In this document: in pieces, positions 1-13,380 of the stretch
Position numbering within the stretch: position 1 is the stretch's first letter
Layout: each line of letters opens with the position of its first letter
Assembly: GCF_900184895.1 (NCBI RefSeq)
Contig: NZ_FXZK01000014.1
Location: forward strand, 1-64,000
DNA: 64,000 bases
Reading direction: 5' to 3'
DNA from: Flavimaricola marinus
GTDB lineage: Bacteria > Pseudomonadota > Alphaproteobacteria > Rhodobacterales > Rhodobacteraceae
The notes under the pieces: model-generated
Database searches by the model: none
What the model was told of the DNA's origin: nothing
The model's input: the letters and a program-made list of their open reading frames with translations, nothing else
Position numbers and translations under genes: made by a program

Positions 1-1
1 G

Positions 2-2458
<2,457 letters not shown>

Positions 2459-2479
2459 ACGACCGATCTGTGCGCACGA

Positions 2480-2516
2480 AAACGGCCAACTGCAGTTGCA
2501 GCTGGCCGTTTCCTTC
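2480..2516. terminator. Bidirectional hairpin terminator
   Basis: A 9-bp stem AAACGGCCA/TGGCCGTTT continues, past one A-C mismatch, into a 5-bp inner stem CTGCA/TGCAG. It is followed by a short T-rich tail on both strands. It sits between the convergent stops of the membrane protein (2458) and hppD (2536), so it can end both transcripts. Confidence 0.75.
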
Positions 2517-2535
2517 AATCTAGCAGCTACTCGGC

Positions 2536-3639
2536 CTATTCGGCGGCAGTATCGTCCAGCACACCCCGTGCAATCTGATCCGCCTCGATGCTCTCGAACA
2601 ACGCTTTGAAATTGCCCTCCCCGAAGCCGTCGTCACCTTTGCGCTCGATGAATTCAAAGAAGATGGGACCAATCACCGTCTTGGAGAAGATCTGGAGCAG
2701 AATGCGGGTCTCTCCGCCGTCGACAACGCCCTCGCCGTCGATCAGGATTCCGTGCTTCATCATCCGATCCAGCGGCTCTTCATGACCGACAACACGTGAC
2801 TTGCTGAGATCGTAATATGCTGGCGGCGGCGCGGGCATGAACTTGATCCCTCGCTCGGCAATCTCGTCGACCGACTCGTAGATGTTCTGCGCACCCACGG
2901 CGATGTGCTGGATCCCTTCGCCGTTATAGCGCTTGAGATACTCGACGATCTGACCTTTCTCGCCTCGGTCCTCGTTGATCGGAATGCGAATACGTCCGCA
3001 AGGCGATGTGAGCGCACGGCTGAACAAGCCGGTAAACTTGCCTTCGATGTCAAAGAACCGGATTTCGCGGAAGTTGAAGATATCGCCGTAGAACTTGAAC
3101 CACTTGTCCATATTGCCCTTGTGGACATTGTGGGTCAGGTGATCGAGGTAATAAAAGCCCACGCCGCTCGGGTGCGCATCCGTGACCCAATCGAACTCCT
3201 CGTTGTACGGACTTGCTTCGTAATACGTGTCGAGGAAATAGATCAAGCTGCCACCAATACCGATGATGGCCGGAGCGTCGATGGTTTTACCGTCCCCCGT
3301 ATACTCGGTTGCCCCCTTCGAGAGCGCATGTGTCAAAGCGTGCTGAGCATCCACGACCCGCCACCCCATCGACGGCGCACAAGGACCATGTTCCTCCACG
3401 AATGCTCGAGCGTGCGAACCGGGTTCATTGTTGATGACGTAGGTGATGTCGCCTTGCTGCCATAGCTGAATGTCTTTGGACTTATGCGTCGCGACATGGA
3501 CGTAGCCCATCTTGCCGAACAATTCGCGCAGAACCTCGGGTTCCGGATGGGCGAACTCAACGAACTCGAACCCGTCGGTGCCCGCCGGGTTCGCCTCTGT
3601 GATCGTGGACTTCGGTGCATCGTGTGGGAAGGGACCCAT
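2536..3639 (-). CDS. hppD: 4-hydroxyphenylpyruvate dioxygenase
   Basis: Converts 4-hydroxyphenylpyruvate to homogentisate, the first committed step of tyrosine breakdown, using Fe(II) and O2. The 367-residue protein has the full two-domain vicinal-oxygen-chelate fold of the family. The three iron ligands are visible: His167 in YYLDHLTHN, His245 in GIQHIAV and Glu329 in FFEFIER. Length is usual for bacterial HPPD. It is transcribed away from an Lrp/AsnC-type regulator 140 bp upstream, which is the likely controller. The downstream enzymes hmgA, fahA and maiA lie about 38 kb away in this window, so the pathway is split in two loci. Confidence 0.96.
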   Translation of the reverse strand: MGPFPHDAPKSTITEANPAGTDGFEFVEFAHPEPEVLRELFGKMGYVHVATHKSKDIQLWQQGDITYVINNEPGSHARAFVEEHGPCAPSMGWRVVDAQHALTHALSKGATEYTGDGKTIDAPAIIGIGGSLIYFLDTYYEASPYNEEFDWVTDAHPSGVGFYYLDHLTHNVHKGNMDKWFKFYGDIFNFREIRFFDIEGKFTGLFSRALTSPCGRIRIPINEDRGEKGQIVEYLKRYNGEGIQHIAVGAQNIYESVDEIAERGIKFMPAPPPAYYDLSKSRVVGHEEPLDRMMKHGILIDGEGVVDGGETRILLQIFSKTVIGPIFFEFIERKGDDGFGEGNFKALFESIEADQIARGVLDDTAAE

Positions 3640-3702
3640 TGCATTCTCCTGCTGGCATGCCTGTGTTTCGGCATCAGTCTATGATGAATCGCATACACGT
3701 TG

Positions 3703-3720
3703 TGCGCCTATTGAAGCGCA
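3703..3720. promoter_or_regulatory. Possible Lrp-type operator in the hppD/regulator divergent promoter
   Basis: An inverted repeat TGCGC-N8-GCGCA lies in the 140-bp region between hppD and the divergent Lrp/AsnC gene. Lrp-family proteins bind inverted sites of this general size and often regulate the adjacent divergent gene. Only the position and symmetry support it. Confidence 0.3.
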
Positions 3721-3779
3721 GATATTGCCATTGGCGCGGGTTTCGAGCATGAAATAGCAAAAAGACGAGGATATCCCGC

Positions 3780-4238
3780 ATGCCGCTTGATTCGACTGAT
3801 ATCCGCCTGCTGGCCGCACTTCAGCGGAATGCGCAAATGACGGCGCAAGAGCTAGGTGACGCCCTCAATCTGTCGCCGAGTCAGGCGGGACGCCGAAAGC
3901 AGCGATTGGAGACTGAGGGATATATCACGCACTACGCCGCTCGGCTTGATCCAAATCGTGTGGGTTTGGCCGTGCAGGCATTTATACAAGTCCAGCTTGG
4001 CACGCATGGCGCCGAAAACGCGCGCAGCTTCGCCACCTTGATTCAAGCCCGCTCAGAGATTGTCAGCGCTTGGACGATGACAGGCGAAGCTGACTACCTG
4101 CTGCGATGCTGGACGTCGGACTTGGCCGGTTTGAACAGTTTGATCCACGACGTCGTCTTGGCTCATCCGGCGGTTGCTCGCGTGCAAAGCCAGATTGTCA
4201 TGGAGCAGTTGAAAGTCGACGCGCCTTTGCCGCTCTAA
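3780..4238 (+). CDS. Lrp/AsnC family transcriptional regulator
   Basis: A 152-residue protein of the usual Lrp/AsnC length. The N-terminus carries an AsnC-type winged helix-turn-helix (about residues 5-50, with LLAALQRNAQMTAQELGDAL followed by LSPSQAGRRKQRLE). The C-terminal half is an RAM/ligand-binding ferredoxin-like domain (TMTGEADYLLRC). These proteins form dimers or octamers and sense amino acids or their breakdown products. Because it is divergent from hppD, regulation of tyrosine catabolism is the likely role; related regulators next to hppD are common in alphaproteobacteria. ATG 3780 follows an AAAAAGACGAGG purine stretch that can serve as ribosome site. Confidence 0.9.
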   Translation: MPLDSTDIRLLAALQRNAQMTAQELGDALNLSPSQAGRRKQRLETEGYITHYAARLDPNRVGLAVQAFIQVQLGTHGAENARSFATLIQARSEIVSAWTMTGEADYLLRCWTSDLAGLNSLIHDVVLAHPAVARVQSQIVMEQLKVDAPLPL

Positions 4239-4312
4239 CTTCTGAATTCAACCTAGAGACGAACAAATCCCCAAAACTGAACGCATTGTTAACGCGGCAT
4301 TAACCTTTTGGC

Positions 4313-4445
4313 ATCATTGATGAATAGTGTGTTCAGGGAAGCAGCGCCCTTGACCCACGCTTGGCCACCCTGAAGCGGGGCCCGGTGTCAGAGACCACCG
4401 GATGTAGCCGCTTTGGGGTGCGCCGTGGCGCTTCTCACAAATGAT
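4313..4445 (+). ncRNA. Structured non-coding RNA candidate, 6S RNA-like
   Basis: The 297-bp gap between the Lrp gene and the antiporter holds a long imperfect hairpin instead of an ORF. Base pairing by eye: outer ATCATT/AATGAT (4313-4318 with 4440-4445), AGCGCC/GGCGCT, an asymmetric loop, then a continuous 13-bp helix with two G-U pairs joining CACCC..AAGCGG to CCGCTT..GGGTG, and an apical CCGGTG/CACCGG stem. A rod of this length with a central internal loop is the architecture of 6S RNA, and the unpaired strand CCTTGACCCACGCTT looks like the alphaproteobacterial 6S bubble, but the family call is from memory. A separate hairpin TCAGGCA/TGCCTGA follows at 4456-4475. Covariance search with Rfam 6S would settle it. 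Confidence 0.45.
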
Positions 4446-4535
4446 TGATTAGAAGTCAGGCAGTTGCGTGCCTGATGGCGCATTTGCAGACTGTTTCCGA
4501 TTGCCTTGCCAACAGTCAGTTGTAATAGCTGCAAT

Positions 4536-6455
4536 ATGGACGCCTTTCTCCTCCAAGCCTCGATCTATCTCGGCGCGGCCGTGATCGCAGTGCCTTTGGC
4601 CGCACGCCTGGGGCTTGGATCGGTTCTGGGCTACTTGCTGGCGGGGATTGCAATCGGTTTCATTCCGGTGATCGGCTCTGGCACCGAGGATCTCCAGCAC
4701 TTTGCCGAGTTTGGCGTTGTGATGATGCTGTTCCTGATCGGACTAGAACTCGAGCCCCGCGCTTTGTGGAATATGCGGGACCGTCTGATTGGACTTGGCG
4801 GATTGCAGGTCGTGGTGACCACCGCGGCGATCATGGGCGGAGCGATGTTGCTCGACCTTGGCTGGTCCGCGGCGCTTGCGGTCGGCCTCATCTTCGCACT
4901 GTCATCGACCGCGATCGTCCTTCAGACCCTATCGGAAAAGGGGCTGATGCAAACATCCGGTGGACGCTCGACCTTTTCGGTCTTGTTGACCCAGGACATC
5001 GCCGTGATCCCGATGCTGGCCCTGTTGCCGCTGTTGGCCGCCCGCACAAGTCGGGTCGAACTGTCAGAAGACGGTTCCATGCATCTCGTGACCGAGGCCC
5101 ATGACGATGCGCATGCCGCGCTCAGCCTCGTCGAGGGCCTACCCGGTTGGGGCGTCACCCTTGTCACTCTCGGCGCAGTCGCCGCCGTCATTCTGACCGG
5201 CATCTACCTGACCCGCCCGGTCTTTCGCTATATCCACCACGCCCGCCTGAGAGAGATGTACACGGCCCTCGCTCTCTTGATGGTCGTCGGGGTCGCTGTG
5301 CTTATGGGCATGGTCGGTCTCTCGCCTGCTTTGGGGACATTTCTCGCTGGCGTCGTCTTGGCAAACTCGGAGTTCCGGCACGAACTGGAAAGCGACCTTG
5401 CACCGTTCAAGGGCCTGCTCTTGGGCCTGTTCTTTATCACCGTCGGAGCCGGCATAAATTTTGGCCTGCTGCTCGACGCTCCGTTGCAAATCTTGGGCCT
5501 GACCCTTGCCGTGATGGTGATCAAGGGTGCGGTGCTCTATGCCTTGGCGCTGCTCTTCAAGCTAAGAGGCAAAGATCGCTGGCTGTTTACATTGGGCCTC
5601 GCGCAGGCTGGTGAATTCGGTTTCGTCCTGGTTTCATTCTCGCTGCAACAAAACGTTCTGGGCGCTCAGTTGTCCGAATGGCTGCTGCTCATCATCGCCT
5701 TGTCGATGCTGATCACGCCGCTCCTGTTCATCCTCTTTGACGCGCTATCGCACAGGCTCGAAGCACCGGAAAGCCGGGAGGCGGACGAGATCGACGAACA
5801 AGGCACCGTCATCGTCGCTGGCGTCGGTCGGTTTGGACAGGTCGTGAACCGTCTGGTTCAGGGAGCGGGTTTCGCAACCGTCATTCTGGATAACAACCTC
5901 GAAACGGTGCAGACGATGCGTCGCTTTGGATTTCGGGGGTATTTCGGAGATCCGACCCGCCCCGAGATCCTACACGCAGCCGGCATCGAAGACGCGCGGG
6001 TTCTGGTCGTCGCATTGGATGATCGCAAGGCTGCGACCAAACTGGTGTCCTATGCCCGCAGAATTCGCCCGGATATTCACATCGTTGCGCGCGCTTATGA
6101 TCGCGTCCATGTCTATGAGCTCTATCAGGCCGGCGCCAACGACATCGTGCGCGAGATGTTTGACTCGTCCCTGCGGGCCGGTCGCTACGTGCTCGAAAAC
6201 CTTGGGCTCAGCGAGTATGAAGCCTCGGAAGCCGAGATGACGCATTACCACCATGACCGCGCTTCCGTCCGGGAGCTGGCCGATCTGTGGAAGCCCGGTG
6301 TTCCGACCAAGGACAACCCCGAATACGTGGCCCGTGCGCGCGAGCTGAGCAAAGAGCTGGAGACGTATTTCGCGAGCCGGAGCGAAACCGGGAGCACTGA
6401 ACCGAAACCCGAAGCCAACAAGGATCAGGGGTTCCGGTCCAAGTCACGCAACTAG
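4536..6455 (+). CDS. Monovalent cation:proton antiporter-2 (KefB/KefC type) with RCK domain
   Basis: Inner-membrane K+ efflux or K+/H+ antiporter of the CPA2 family. The first about 385 residues form a dozen transmembrane helices, starting with [33 protein letters not shown] and including the [16 protein letters not shown] motif. From about residue 420 a TrkA-N/RCK nucleotide-binding domain follows ([17 protein letters not shown], Rossmann glycine motif), then a charged tail. The start is set at ATG 4536; a TTG ten codons earlier is also in frame but unlikely. 639 residues is slightly longer than E. coli KefB/KefC. Its TAG stop shares the tetranucleotide CTAG with the stop of the convergent cobT. 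Confidence 0.92.
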   Translation: MDAFLLQASIYLGAAVIAVPLAARLGLGSVLGYLLAGIAIGFIPVIGSGTEDLQHFAEFGVVMMLFLIGLELEPRALWNMRDRLIGLGGLQVVVTTAAIMGGAMLLDLGWSAALAVGLIFALSSTAIVLQTLSEKGLMQTSGGRSTFSVLLTQDIAVIPMLALLPLLAARTSRVELSEDGSMHLVTEAHDDAHAALSLVEGLPGWGVTLVTLGAVAAVILTGIYLTRPVFRYIHHARLREMYTALALLMVVGVAVLMGMVGLSPALGTFLAGVVLANSEFRHELESDLAPFKGLLLGLFFITVGAGINFGLLLDAPLQILGLTLAVMVIKGAVLYALALLFKLRGKDRWLFTLGLAQAGEFGFVLVSFSLQQNVLGAQLSEWLLLIIALSMLITPLLFILFDALSHRLEAPESREADEIDEQGTVIVAGVGRFGQVVNRLVQGAGFATVILDNNLETVQTMRRFGFRGYFGDPTRPEILHAAGIEDARVLVVALDDRKAATKLVSYARRIRPDIHIVARAYDRVHVYELYQAGANDIVREMFDSSLRAGRYVLENLGLSEYEASEAEMTHYHHDRASVRELADLWKPGVPTKDNPEYVARARELSKELETYFASRSETGSTEPKPEANKDQGFRSKSRN

Positions 6456-7468
6456 CCGTCGCTCACACCTGCCTCGGCGAATGTCGCCATACCGGAGAGG
6501 CATGCAACTGCCGCCTGCATCACGCCGATGGCGAGAGCCGCGCCGGACCCTTCGCCAAGACGCAACCCCATCGACAGGATCGGCTGCTTGTCCAAAGCCT
6601 CGAGCAACCGCGCATGTGCGCCCTCCGCGCTCTGATGTCCGGCGACCGCATGATCCAGCGCACCGTTCGACGACTTGGCGAGGACCGCCGCCGCCGCACA
6701 GCAGATGAACCCGTCGAGGATGACCGGAATGCGATGGAACCGCGCAGCGGCTATGGCGCCAGCCATCGCCGCGATTTCTCGACCACCGAGACACCGCAAA
6801 ACCTCCAGGGCCGATGTCATGTCGGCCGCGTTCCGAACCAGCCCGGCAGCGACAGCCGCGGTTTTTCGTGCAAGCCCCGCATCGTCGACGCCGGTGCCAC
6901 GACCGGTCCAATCCGCAGCGTCGCCTCCGTAGAGCGCAGCCGCGATCGCGGCGGCCGAAGTGGTGTTACCAATCCCCATCTCGCCGGTGACGACCAGATC
7001 GGCACCGGGATCCACGGCCTCCCAACCGGCGCGCAAGGCATCGACGACGTCAGCCTCACTCATGGCCGGGCCCTGCGTGAAATCCTGTGTCGGCCGGTCG
7101 AGCTCCAGCGCATGAACCTGCATCGTCGCGCCGAAAGTCTTGGCCAGTTGGTTGATCGCCGCTCCACCATGCTCAAAATTGGCCACCATCTGCGCGGTCA
7201 CTTCCGCGGGGAAGGCCGACACGCCTTGCGCCGTCACCCCGTGATTGCCTGCGAAGATAAGTATCTGCGGCGCCATCAACGTCGGGCGCGCTTGGCCTCT
7301 CCACCCCGCGTACCAGATCGCTAGATCTTCTAGACGCCCGAGCGCCCCTGGCGGCTTTGTTAGCTGGCTGTTCCGGTCGTTGGCGGCAGCATTGGCCTCT
7401 CCATCCATATCGGGGAGTCCGACCAGACAATCCTGGAATTCCGTTAGAGTCGTGAAGGGGGCTGGCAT
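6452..7468 (-). CDS. cobT: Nicotinate-nucleotide--dimethylbenzimidazole phosphoribosyltransferase
   Basis: Makes alpha-ribazole 5'-phosphate from dimethylbenzimidazole and nicotinate mononucleotide for the lower ligand of cobalamin. The 338-residue protein has the family marks [12 protein letters not shown] near the N-terminus, [29 protein letters not shown], and the catalytic Glu306 in [12 protein letters not shown]. The frame stays open for about 100 codons upstream, but ATG 7468 gives the usual length and the usual first residues, and leaves a 70-bp divergent promoter to cobS. Stops of cobT and the convergent antiporter overlap in CTAG. Confidence 0.95.
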   Translation of the reverse strand: MPAPFTTLTEFQDCLVGLPDMDGEANAAANDRNSQLTKPPGALGRLEDLAIWYAGWRGQARPTLMAPQILIFAGNHGVTAQGVSAFPAEVTAQMVANFEHGGAAINQLAKTFGATMQVHALELDRPTQDFTQGPAMSEADVVDALRAGWEAVDPGADLVVTGEMGIGNTTSAAAIAAALYGGDAADWTGRGTGVDDAGLARKTAAVAAGLVRNAADMTSALEVLRCLGGREIAAMAGAIAAARFHRIPVILDGFICCAAAAVLAKSSNGALDHAVAGHQSAEGAHARLLEALDKQPILSMGLRLGEGSGAALAIGVMQAAVACLSGMATFAEAGVSDG

Positions 7469-7538
7469 TGTGGTCCTCTTTGCGTATCCATGGCCCCATG
7501 TCCCACAACACGGGCAGGCAGGGAAGGTGGAAATCGGC

Positions 7539-8315
7539 ATGACAAGGCTCCCGCGCGGCTTGATCGCATGGTCCGACATTCCAGCGGCATTGGGGCTGCT
7601 CAGCCGGCTGCCGATTCCCGTGGATTCAGACCGCGCGACCAAGCGCGGCGCGAGGGCCGCATGGGCTTGGCCCCTCGCAGGCTTCGTATTGGGCGCGATG
7701 GCGGCAATCGTCGGAGCACTGTCGCTTTGGTTCGGCCTTGCCCCTACACTCGCAGCAGGGTTGGCTCTCGCCACTCAGGTCATACTCACAGGCGCCATGC
7801 ACGAAGACGGGCTTGCGGACTGCGCCGATGGCTTCTGGGGCGGCTGGATCCCGGAGCGAAGGCTCGAAATCATGAAAGACAGCCGAATTGGGGCATACGG
7901 GGTCATTGTGCTCGTGCTGACGCTGATTTTGCGTTGGCATGCGCTTGCGCTGCTCTTTGAGGTCGACGCGCTTTGGGCGCCGCTGATTGCCGTCGCAGGA
8001 CTGAGTCGGGCGCCGATGGTTGCCATGATGGCCCTCTTGCCAAACGCGCGCAGCGGCGGCCTCAGTCGGGCGGTCGGGCGCCCTAGCCCGATTGCTGCCA
8101 TTCTGGCCGGCGTCATATCCGTGCTGGTTGGACTGCTTTTGTTGGGTTCGGTGGCGATCCTGCTCGCGCTGACCAATTGCGCCATAGTCTTGGGCTGGGC
8201 CGCTCTTTGTCGCCGCAAAATCGGCGGCCAGACGGGAGACACCTTGGGAGCCTTGCAACAACTCAGCGAAATCGGAGCGCTTCTGGTTCTCGCTGCGGGA
8301 ATGGGGCTTGGCTAG
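7539..8315 (+). CDS. cobS: Adenosylcobinamide-GDP ribazoletransferase (cobalamin synthase)
   Basis: Integral membrane enzyme that joins adenosylcobinamide-GDP to alpha-ribazole (phosphate), the last assembly step of cobalamin. The 258-residue protein shows several hydrophobic helices and the signature [15 protein letters not shown] (about 84-98) followed by [14 protein letters not shown], both typical of CobS. ATG 7539 is preceded by GGGAAGGTGGA and gives normal length; the in-frame region further upstream overlaps cobT on the other strand and is not coding. It is divergent from cobT, which makes its substrate. Confidence 0.94.
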   Translation: MTRLPRGLIAWSDIPAALGLLSRLPIPVDSDRATKRGARAAWAWPLAGFVLGAMAAIVGALSLWFGLAPTLAAGLALATQVILTGAMHEDGLADCADGFWGGWIPERRLEIMKDSRIGAYGVIVLVLTLILRWHALALLFEVDALWAPLIAVAGLSRAPMVAMMALLPNARSGGLSRAVGRPSPIAAILAGVISVLVGLLLLGSVAILLALTNCAIVLGWAALCRRKIGGQTGDTLGALQQLSEIGALLVLAAGMGLG

Positions 8316-8369
8316 GGCGGCACTGTTCCGATTTCAAAAATCAGCAATGCGCGGTAGCGCTCAATTGGA

Positions 8370-9106
8370 TCAGAACCGGCAAGCAAGCGCGTCGGCAAAC
8401 GATGCGCGGTTCTTATGCGCACCGATTTCGCGGCCGACCAGTTCGCCGTCCTGAAACCGAACCGCGACCACGTGACGCCAATCGGCACTCGCCACGATCA
8501 TCTCAGGGCCCTGACCGCACTCTCGAATGCCACCCGCGATGTCGGCCTCACCGATCCGGTGATTGGTCAACCCACCGATCGCTGCGATCTCAGTCAGCAC
8601 GCTTTCGTCAAAGCGCCAGACCCGCAAGGTTCGGGCCAGATGCGGACGATCGATATAGGCGACCTCGATTTGCCCGTCGCCATCCAGATCAGCCGCGCCG
8701 ATCGGGGCGAGCCAACGGTGGGTTTGCCCGATGAACGGCGTTGCCGCCACGAGTCCACCGTCGCCGCCATAGATCGCCAATCGAGCGCCTCGATCGATGT
8801 CGGTTTCCACGACGACGACCTCGTTGGTGCCATCGCCGTCCATGTCGACGAGGCGCGGGGCGACATCTTCGAACACCCGGCTGTCTGGCAGTCGCAGCGT
8901 GATCGTTTGGATGTTGCCCACCGCGCAACGAGCGCATCGGTCGACGACCAGTCCCACGGCACCCCATTCGATGGCGTCGCCGAGGATGCCGTGATCGTAG
9001 CGCGTCGTCGGCTCGGTGTAGCGGGCCGACACGACACTATCGGTCGGGGTCGCCCCCGCCTGCCCGCCCCAAAGGCAGAATACCAAGAGCGCGGACGGGA
9101 ATCGCA

Positions 9107-9107
<1 letters not shown>
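8370..9107 (-). CDS. Secreted VCBS/FG-GAP repeat protein
   Basis: A 245-residue protein beginning with a cleavable signal peptide (MRFPSALLVFCLWGGQAGA). It contains two clear calcium-binding beta-propeller repeats of FG-GAP/VCBS type, DMDGDGTNEVVVVETD and DLDGDGQIEVAYID, and a probable third degenerate one (EADIAGG). Short single-propeller proteins of this kind are common in Rhodobacteraceae and are of unknown role. Its ATG shares one base with the TGA of the upstream ferredoxin gene (TGATG), so translation is likely coupled. No partner enzyme is evident. Confidence 0.8.
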
Positions 9108-10173
<1,066 letters not shown>

Positions 10174-10196
10174 CGACACCGCATCGTCGAAAACAG

Positions 10197-10220
10197 AAAG
10201 GCGCCCCAAAGGGCGCCTTT
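10197..10220. terminator. Bidirectional rho-independent terminator
   Basis: A perfect 10-bp stem AAAGGCGCCC/GGGCGCCTTT with a CAAA loop lies between the convergent lipoprotein gene and degP-type gene. The A and T ends of the stem act as the T tract for either strand. Confidence 0.85.
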
Positions 10221-10250
10221 CATGAGGGCTGATGCGTTTCGATCCGCTGA

Positions 10251-11744
10251 TCAATCCGTATCGAGAACCAATGCCACGAAGCGTGGGTCACCACCCCGCC
10301 GCACCAGCAGCAGCAGCGACTTGCGCCCTGCCTCCGTTGCCGCGTCGATCCGGGCCGTGAAATCCTCGACCGTCGCGATGGCCTGCTGTCCTGCTTCGGT
10401 GATCACATCGCCGGCCATCAAGCCCTTTTCCTCTGCATCGGAGAGAGGCTCGACCGAGGTGATGACGAGGCCCTCGGTCTCGGAGATGCCATACTGATCG
10501 GCCAATTCCTCGGTGATCTCGGAGAGGCTCAGGCCGAGCATTTCCAACTCCTCCGGAGCCGCAGGCTCTTCGGCTTCGGCAGAGGCAGGGACAGCCGCCT
10601 CGGCTTCTTCGCGGCGACCGAGTGTGATGGTCAGCGTCACGGTTTCACCGCCGCGCAGCACTTCGACGATGACGTCGGTGCCGACCGGCGCGTTGCCCAC
10701 CATGCGGACGAGTTCGCGCGTGTCGGGGACCATCAGACCGTCAAACGACAGGATCACATCGCCAGCAAGCACGCCGCCGTCCTCCGCCGGGCCGGGAGGC
10801 ACGTCCGTGACCATTGCGCCGGCGGACGAGGTCAACCCGTCGATCGCATCGACCATGTCCGGCGTAATGTCCTGAATGCGAACACCCAGCCAACCGCGCC
10901 GTGTCTCGCCATATTCCTGCAGCTGCCCGACGACGTTCTCGACGACGGCAGCGGACATGGCGAAGCCGATGCCGATCGATCCACCGTTGGGGGACAGGAT
11001 TGCGGTGTTCACACCGATGACTTCGCCTTGCAGGTTGAACAACGGACCGCCCGAATTGCCGCGGTTGATTGCAGCATCCGTCTGGATGTAGTCGTCATAA
11101 GTGCCCGAAAGCGCCCGATTGCGGGCCGAGACGATACCGGCGCTGACCGAAAAGCCCTGCCCCAGTGGATTGCCCATCGCCATCACCCAGTCGCCGACCC
11201 GGCTTCCCGGTCCGTCGCTGTCACCGAAATCCACATAGGGCAAATCCGTCGCATCGACCTTGAGCAGCGCTATATCGGTATTCGGATCGGTGCCAATGAG
11301 GTCCGCCTGAAGCAATTCGCCTCCACCGGGGAAGAATTCGATCTCGATCTCGTCCGCCCCTTCGATCACGTGATTGTTCGTCACGATATAGCCGTCGGGC
11401 GAAATCACGAAACCGGAGCCGAGCGCGGATGACCGGCGGGGCGCACCGTCGCCCCGATCCTGAAAGTCGCGGAAGAAATCCTCGAAGGGTGAGCCTTCCG
11501 GCACCATGCCTTCTGGGCCCGTGCTGGAGGCCACTACCGTGGACGTGGTGATGTTCACGACCGCAGGGCTGACCATCTCGGCAAGTTCGGCAAAGCTGAT
11601 GGGACGACCGTCGTCCATCGTCTCGACGGGAAGAGCTTCCTGTGCGGACACTGGCAGAGCCTGACCGAGAGCCAATACGGCGCCCACGGCAAGCCCGCCA
11701 AGAAACAGCCGGGGCCAGTAAGTGTCGGCTTGATCGTGTGTCAT
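10251..11744 (-). CDS. Periplasmic serine protease Do (DegP/DegQ family)
   Basis: A 497-residue HtrA-family protease and chaperone for misfolded envelope proteins. It has a signal sequence (about 10-34), a trypsin-like domain with catalytic His125 (TNNHVIEGA), Asp157 (PNTDIALLKV) and Ser231 (GNSGGPLF), and two PDZ domains (about 285-375 and 415-495) separated by a Glu/Ala-rich linker. The order and length match DegQ/DegP/MucD. The frame is open further upstream, but ATG 11744 begins a normal signal peptide. Single gene, terminated by the shared hairpin at 10197. Confidence 0.94.
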   Translation of the reverse strand: MTHDQADTYWPRLFLGGLAVGAVLALGQALPVSAQEALPVETMDDGRPISFAELAEMVSPAVVNITTSTVVASSTGPEGMVPEGSPFEDFFRDFQDRGDGAPRRSSALGSGFVISPDGYIVTNNHVIEGADEIEIEFFPGGGELLQADLIGTDPNTDIALLKVDATDLPYVDFGDSDGPGSRVGDWVMAMGNPLGQGFSVSAGIVSARNRALSGTYDDYIQTDAAINRGNSGGPLFNLQGEVIGVNTAILSPNGGSIGIGFAMSAAVVENVVGQLQEYGETRRGWLGVRIQDITPDMVDAIDGLTSSAGAMVTDVPPGPAEDGGVLAGDVILSFDGLMVPDTRELVRMVGNAPVGTDVIVEVLRGGETVTLTITLGRREEAEAAVPASAEAEEPAAPEELEMLGLSLSEITEELADQYGISETEGLVITSVEPLSDAEEKGLMAGDVITEAGQQAIATVEDFTARIDAATEAGRKSLLLLVRRGGDPRFVALVLDTD

Positions 11745-11985
11745 TGTCTTTGCGATTGCCTGTGATTGCACGGGATGCTCCCTTTGTATTGCCAAACCCC
11801 GGGCGACCGGATTGCCGTCTGCCCGCTGCGTTATTGGTGAATGTAGGGCGGCAGGCCCGCAACGCAAAGCCTGAAAAGCAATCGTCACCGGCCCGTGATC
11901 GCGGCAAGGGCCGCGGCAGGACACAGACAGTGATTGTTGGGCCTTGCCAATACGATGCCGTCCCGGCTATCGATATCACGTCAGG

Positions 11986-12176
11986 TTCGGGAGAACCCGG
12001 TCCCAATCGTTCGTGGGTTGGTATCGGTGCCGAAGGAGCATCCGCCCCGGTAAACTCTCAGGCAAAAGGACCTTGCCTGGCTAACAGATTCTGGAGAGTG
12101 GCCGCCCCCGATGAGGGAACGGCCCGCCGAAGGGATAACAATCTCAGGCGCCTTTCGAGGCAGGGACAGATGGGGC
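11986..12176 (+). promoter_or_regulatory. Tandem glycine riboswitch
   Basis: Two glycine aptamers in a row precede gcvT. The first has GGGAGAACCCGG, GCCGAAGGAGCA and CTCTCAGGCAAAAGGAC, closed by CTGGAGAG near 12090-12096. The second starts at about 12098 with GATGAGGGAACGG, then GCCGAAGGGATAACAATCTCAGGC and AGGGACAGATGGGGC. Both carry the conserved CCGAAGG and CTCAGGC cores. This is the classic glycine-sensing ON switch for the cleavage operon: excess glycine raises gcvTHP expression. The 75 bp between the switch and the ATG at 12252 contain the expression platform; I did not find a clear terminator, so translational control is possible. Confidence 0.95.
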
Positions 12177-12251
12177 ATCAAACCGTGGGCGAAGCCGTCC
12201 GCGAATAATGATGCCCGGCCAAGTTCGGCTGGCCAGACAGGGACCGACCAT

Positions 12252-13370
12252 ATGACCGAGCTCGAGCAACTGCCCTTGCATGACCTTCACCTTGAGTTGG
12301 GCGGCAAGATCGTGCCCTTTGCCGGCTATGAGATGCCGGTGCAGTACCCCCTCGGGGTCATGCAAGAGCATCTGCATTGTCGCGCCAATGCCGGCCTCTT
12401 TGACGTCAGCCACATGGGGCAGGTGTTGCTGAAGCCCAAAGGCACCATGGAGCAAACCGCACTGGCGTTTGAAGAATTGATGCCCGTCGATGTGGCGGGA
12501 TTGCCCGAGGGCCGTCAACGCTACGGCCTGCTGACCAATGACGACGGCGGCATTCTGGACGATCTGATGTTCGCCAACCGGGGCGATCACTTCTTTGTCG
12601 TCGTGAACGCGGCCTGCAAGGCGGCCGACATCGCCCACATGACCGCGCATCTGTCGGAAACCACGGACGTGATCCCTGTCACCGACCGCGCTCTGCTGGC
12701 CTTGCAGGGCCCAAAGGCCGAGGCCGCTCTTTCCGTACTGATACCGGATGTCACGGCCATGCGGTTCATGGACGTCCTCACGCTCGCGACGATCTATGAC
12801 GAGATGTGGATCTCGCGTTCCGGCTATACCGGCGAGGACGGCTTTGAAATCTCGCTCCCCCAAGCAGGCGCCGAAGGCTTCGCCAGAGCGTTGCTGGAGA
12901 TGGAGGCCGTGACACCCGTCGGCCTTGGCGCTCGGGATTCGCTCCGTCTTGAAGCGGGGCTCTGCCTCTATGGGCACGACATCGACGAGACGACGTCGCC
13001 GGTCGAGGCCGGGCTGACATGGGCCATCCAGAAAGTGCGCCGCAGCGGCGGTGACCGGGCCGGCGGGTTTCCCGGCGCCGCCCGGATCCTTGCCGAGTTG
13101 ACCGATGGTCCGTCGCGCAAGCGGGTCGGCCTTCGGCCGGAAGGCCGTGCGCCGATGCGCGAAGGCACGGCCCTGTTCGAGGGCGACACCGAAATCGGCA
13201 AAGTGACCTCCGGTGGCTTTGGCCCCACGGTCGGCGCCCCCATCGCCATGGGCTATGTCCGTTCCGAACACGCCGCGGCAGACACGACGATCACCGGCGA
13301 AGTGCGCGGCAAACGCTTGCCGGCCACCATCAGCCCGATGCCCTTTACCCCCACCTCTTACAAACGTTGA
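12252..13370 (+). CDS. gcvT: Aminomethyltransferase, glycine cleavage T protein
   Basis: T protein of the glycine cleavage system: moves the aminomethyl carbon from lipoyl-GcvH to tetrahydrofolate and frees ammonia. The 372-residue protein has the family features PLHDLHLELGGKIVPFAGYEMPVQY at the N-terminus, DVSHMGQ, the folate-site segment SRSGYTGEDGFE and GLGARDSLRLEAGLCLYGHD. The open frame extends upstream through the riboswitch; ATG 12252 is chosen because it yields the normal start and lies outside the aptamers. First gene of gcvT-gcvH-gcvP, 10 bp before gcvH. Confidence 0.96.
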   Translation: MTELEQLPLHDLHLELGGKIVPFAGYEMPVQYPLGVMQEHLHCRANAGLFDVSHMGQVLLKPKGTMEQTALAFEELMPVDVAGLPEGRQRYGLLTNDDGGILDDLMFANRGDHFFVVVNAACKAADIAHMTAHLSETTDVIPVTDRALLALQGPKAEAALSVLIPDVTAMRFMDVLTLATIYDEMWISRSGYTGEDGFEISLPQAGAEGFARALLEMEAVTPVGLGARDSLRLEAGLCLYGHDIDETTSPVEAGLTWAIQKVRRSGGDRAGGFPGAARILAELTDGPSRKRVGLRPEGRAPMREGTALFEGDTEIGKVTSGGFGPTVGAPIAMGYVRSEHAAADTTITGEVRGKRLPATISPMPFTPTSYKR

Positions 13371-13380
13371 GGATCACACA

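Noticed and set aside
4318-4445. SRP (4.5S) RNA, because of GGGAAGCAGC
   Set aside because: The GGAA tetraloop stem with the CAGG...AGCAG pairing of the SRP domain IV is absent; the fold is a long rod instead.
7469-7538. Cobalamin riboswitch between cobT and cobS
   Set aside because: The region is only 70 bp, far too short, and no B12-box-like sequence is visible.
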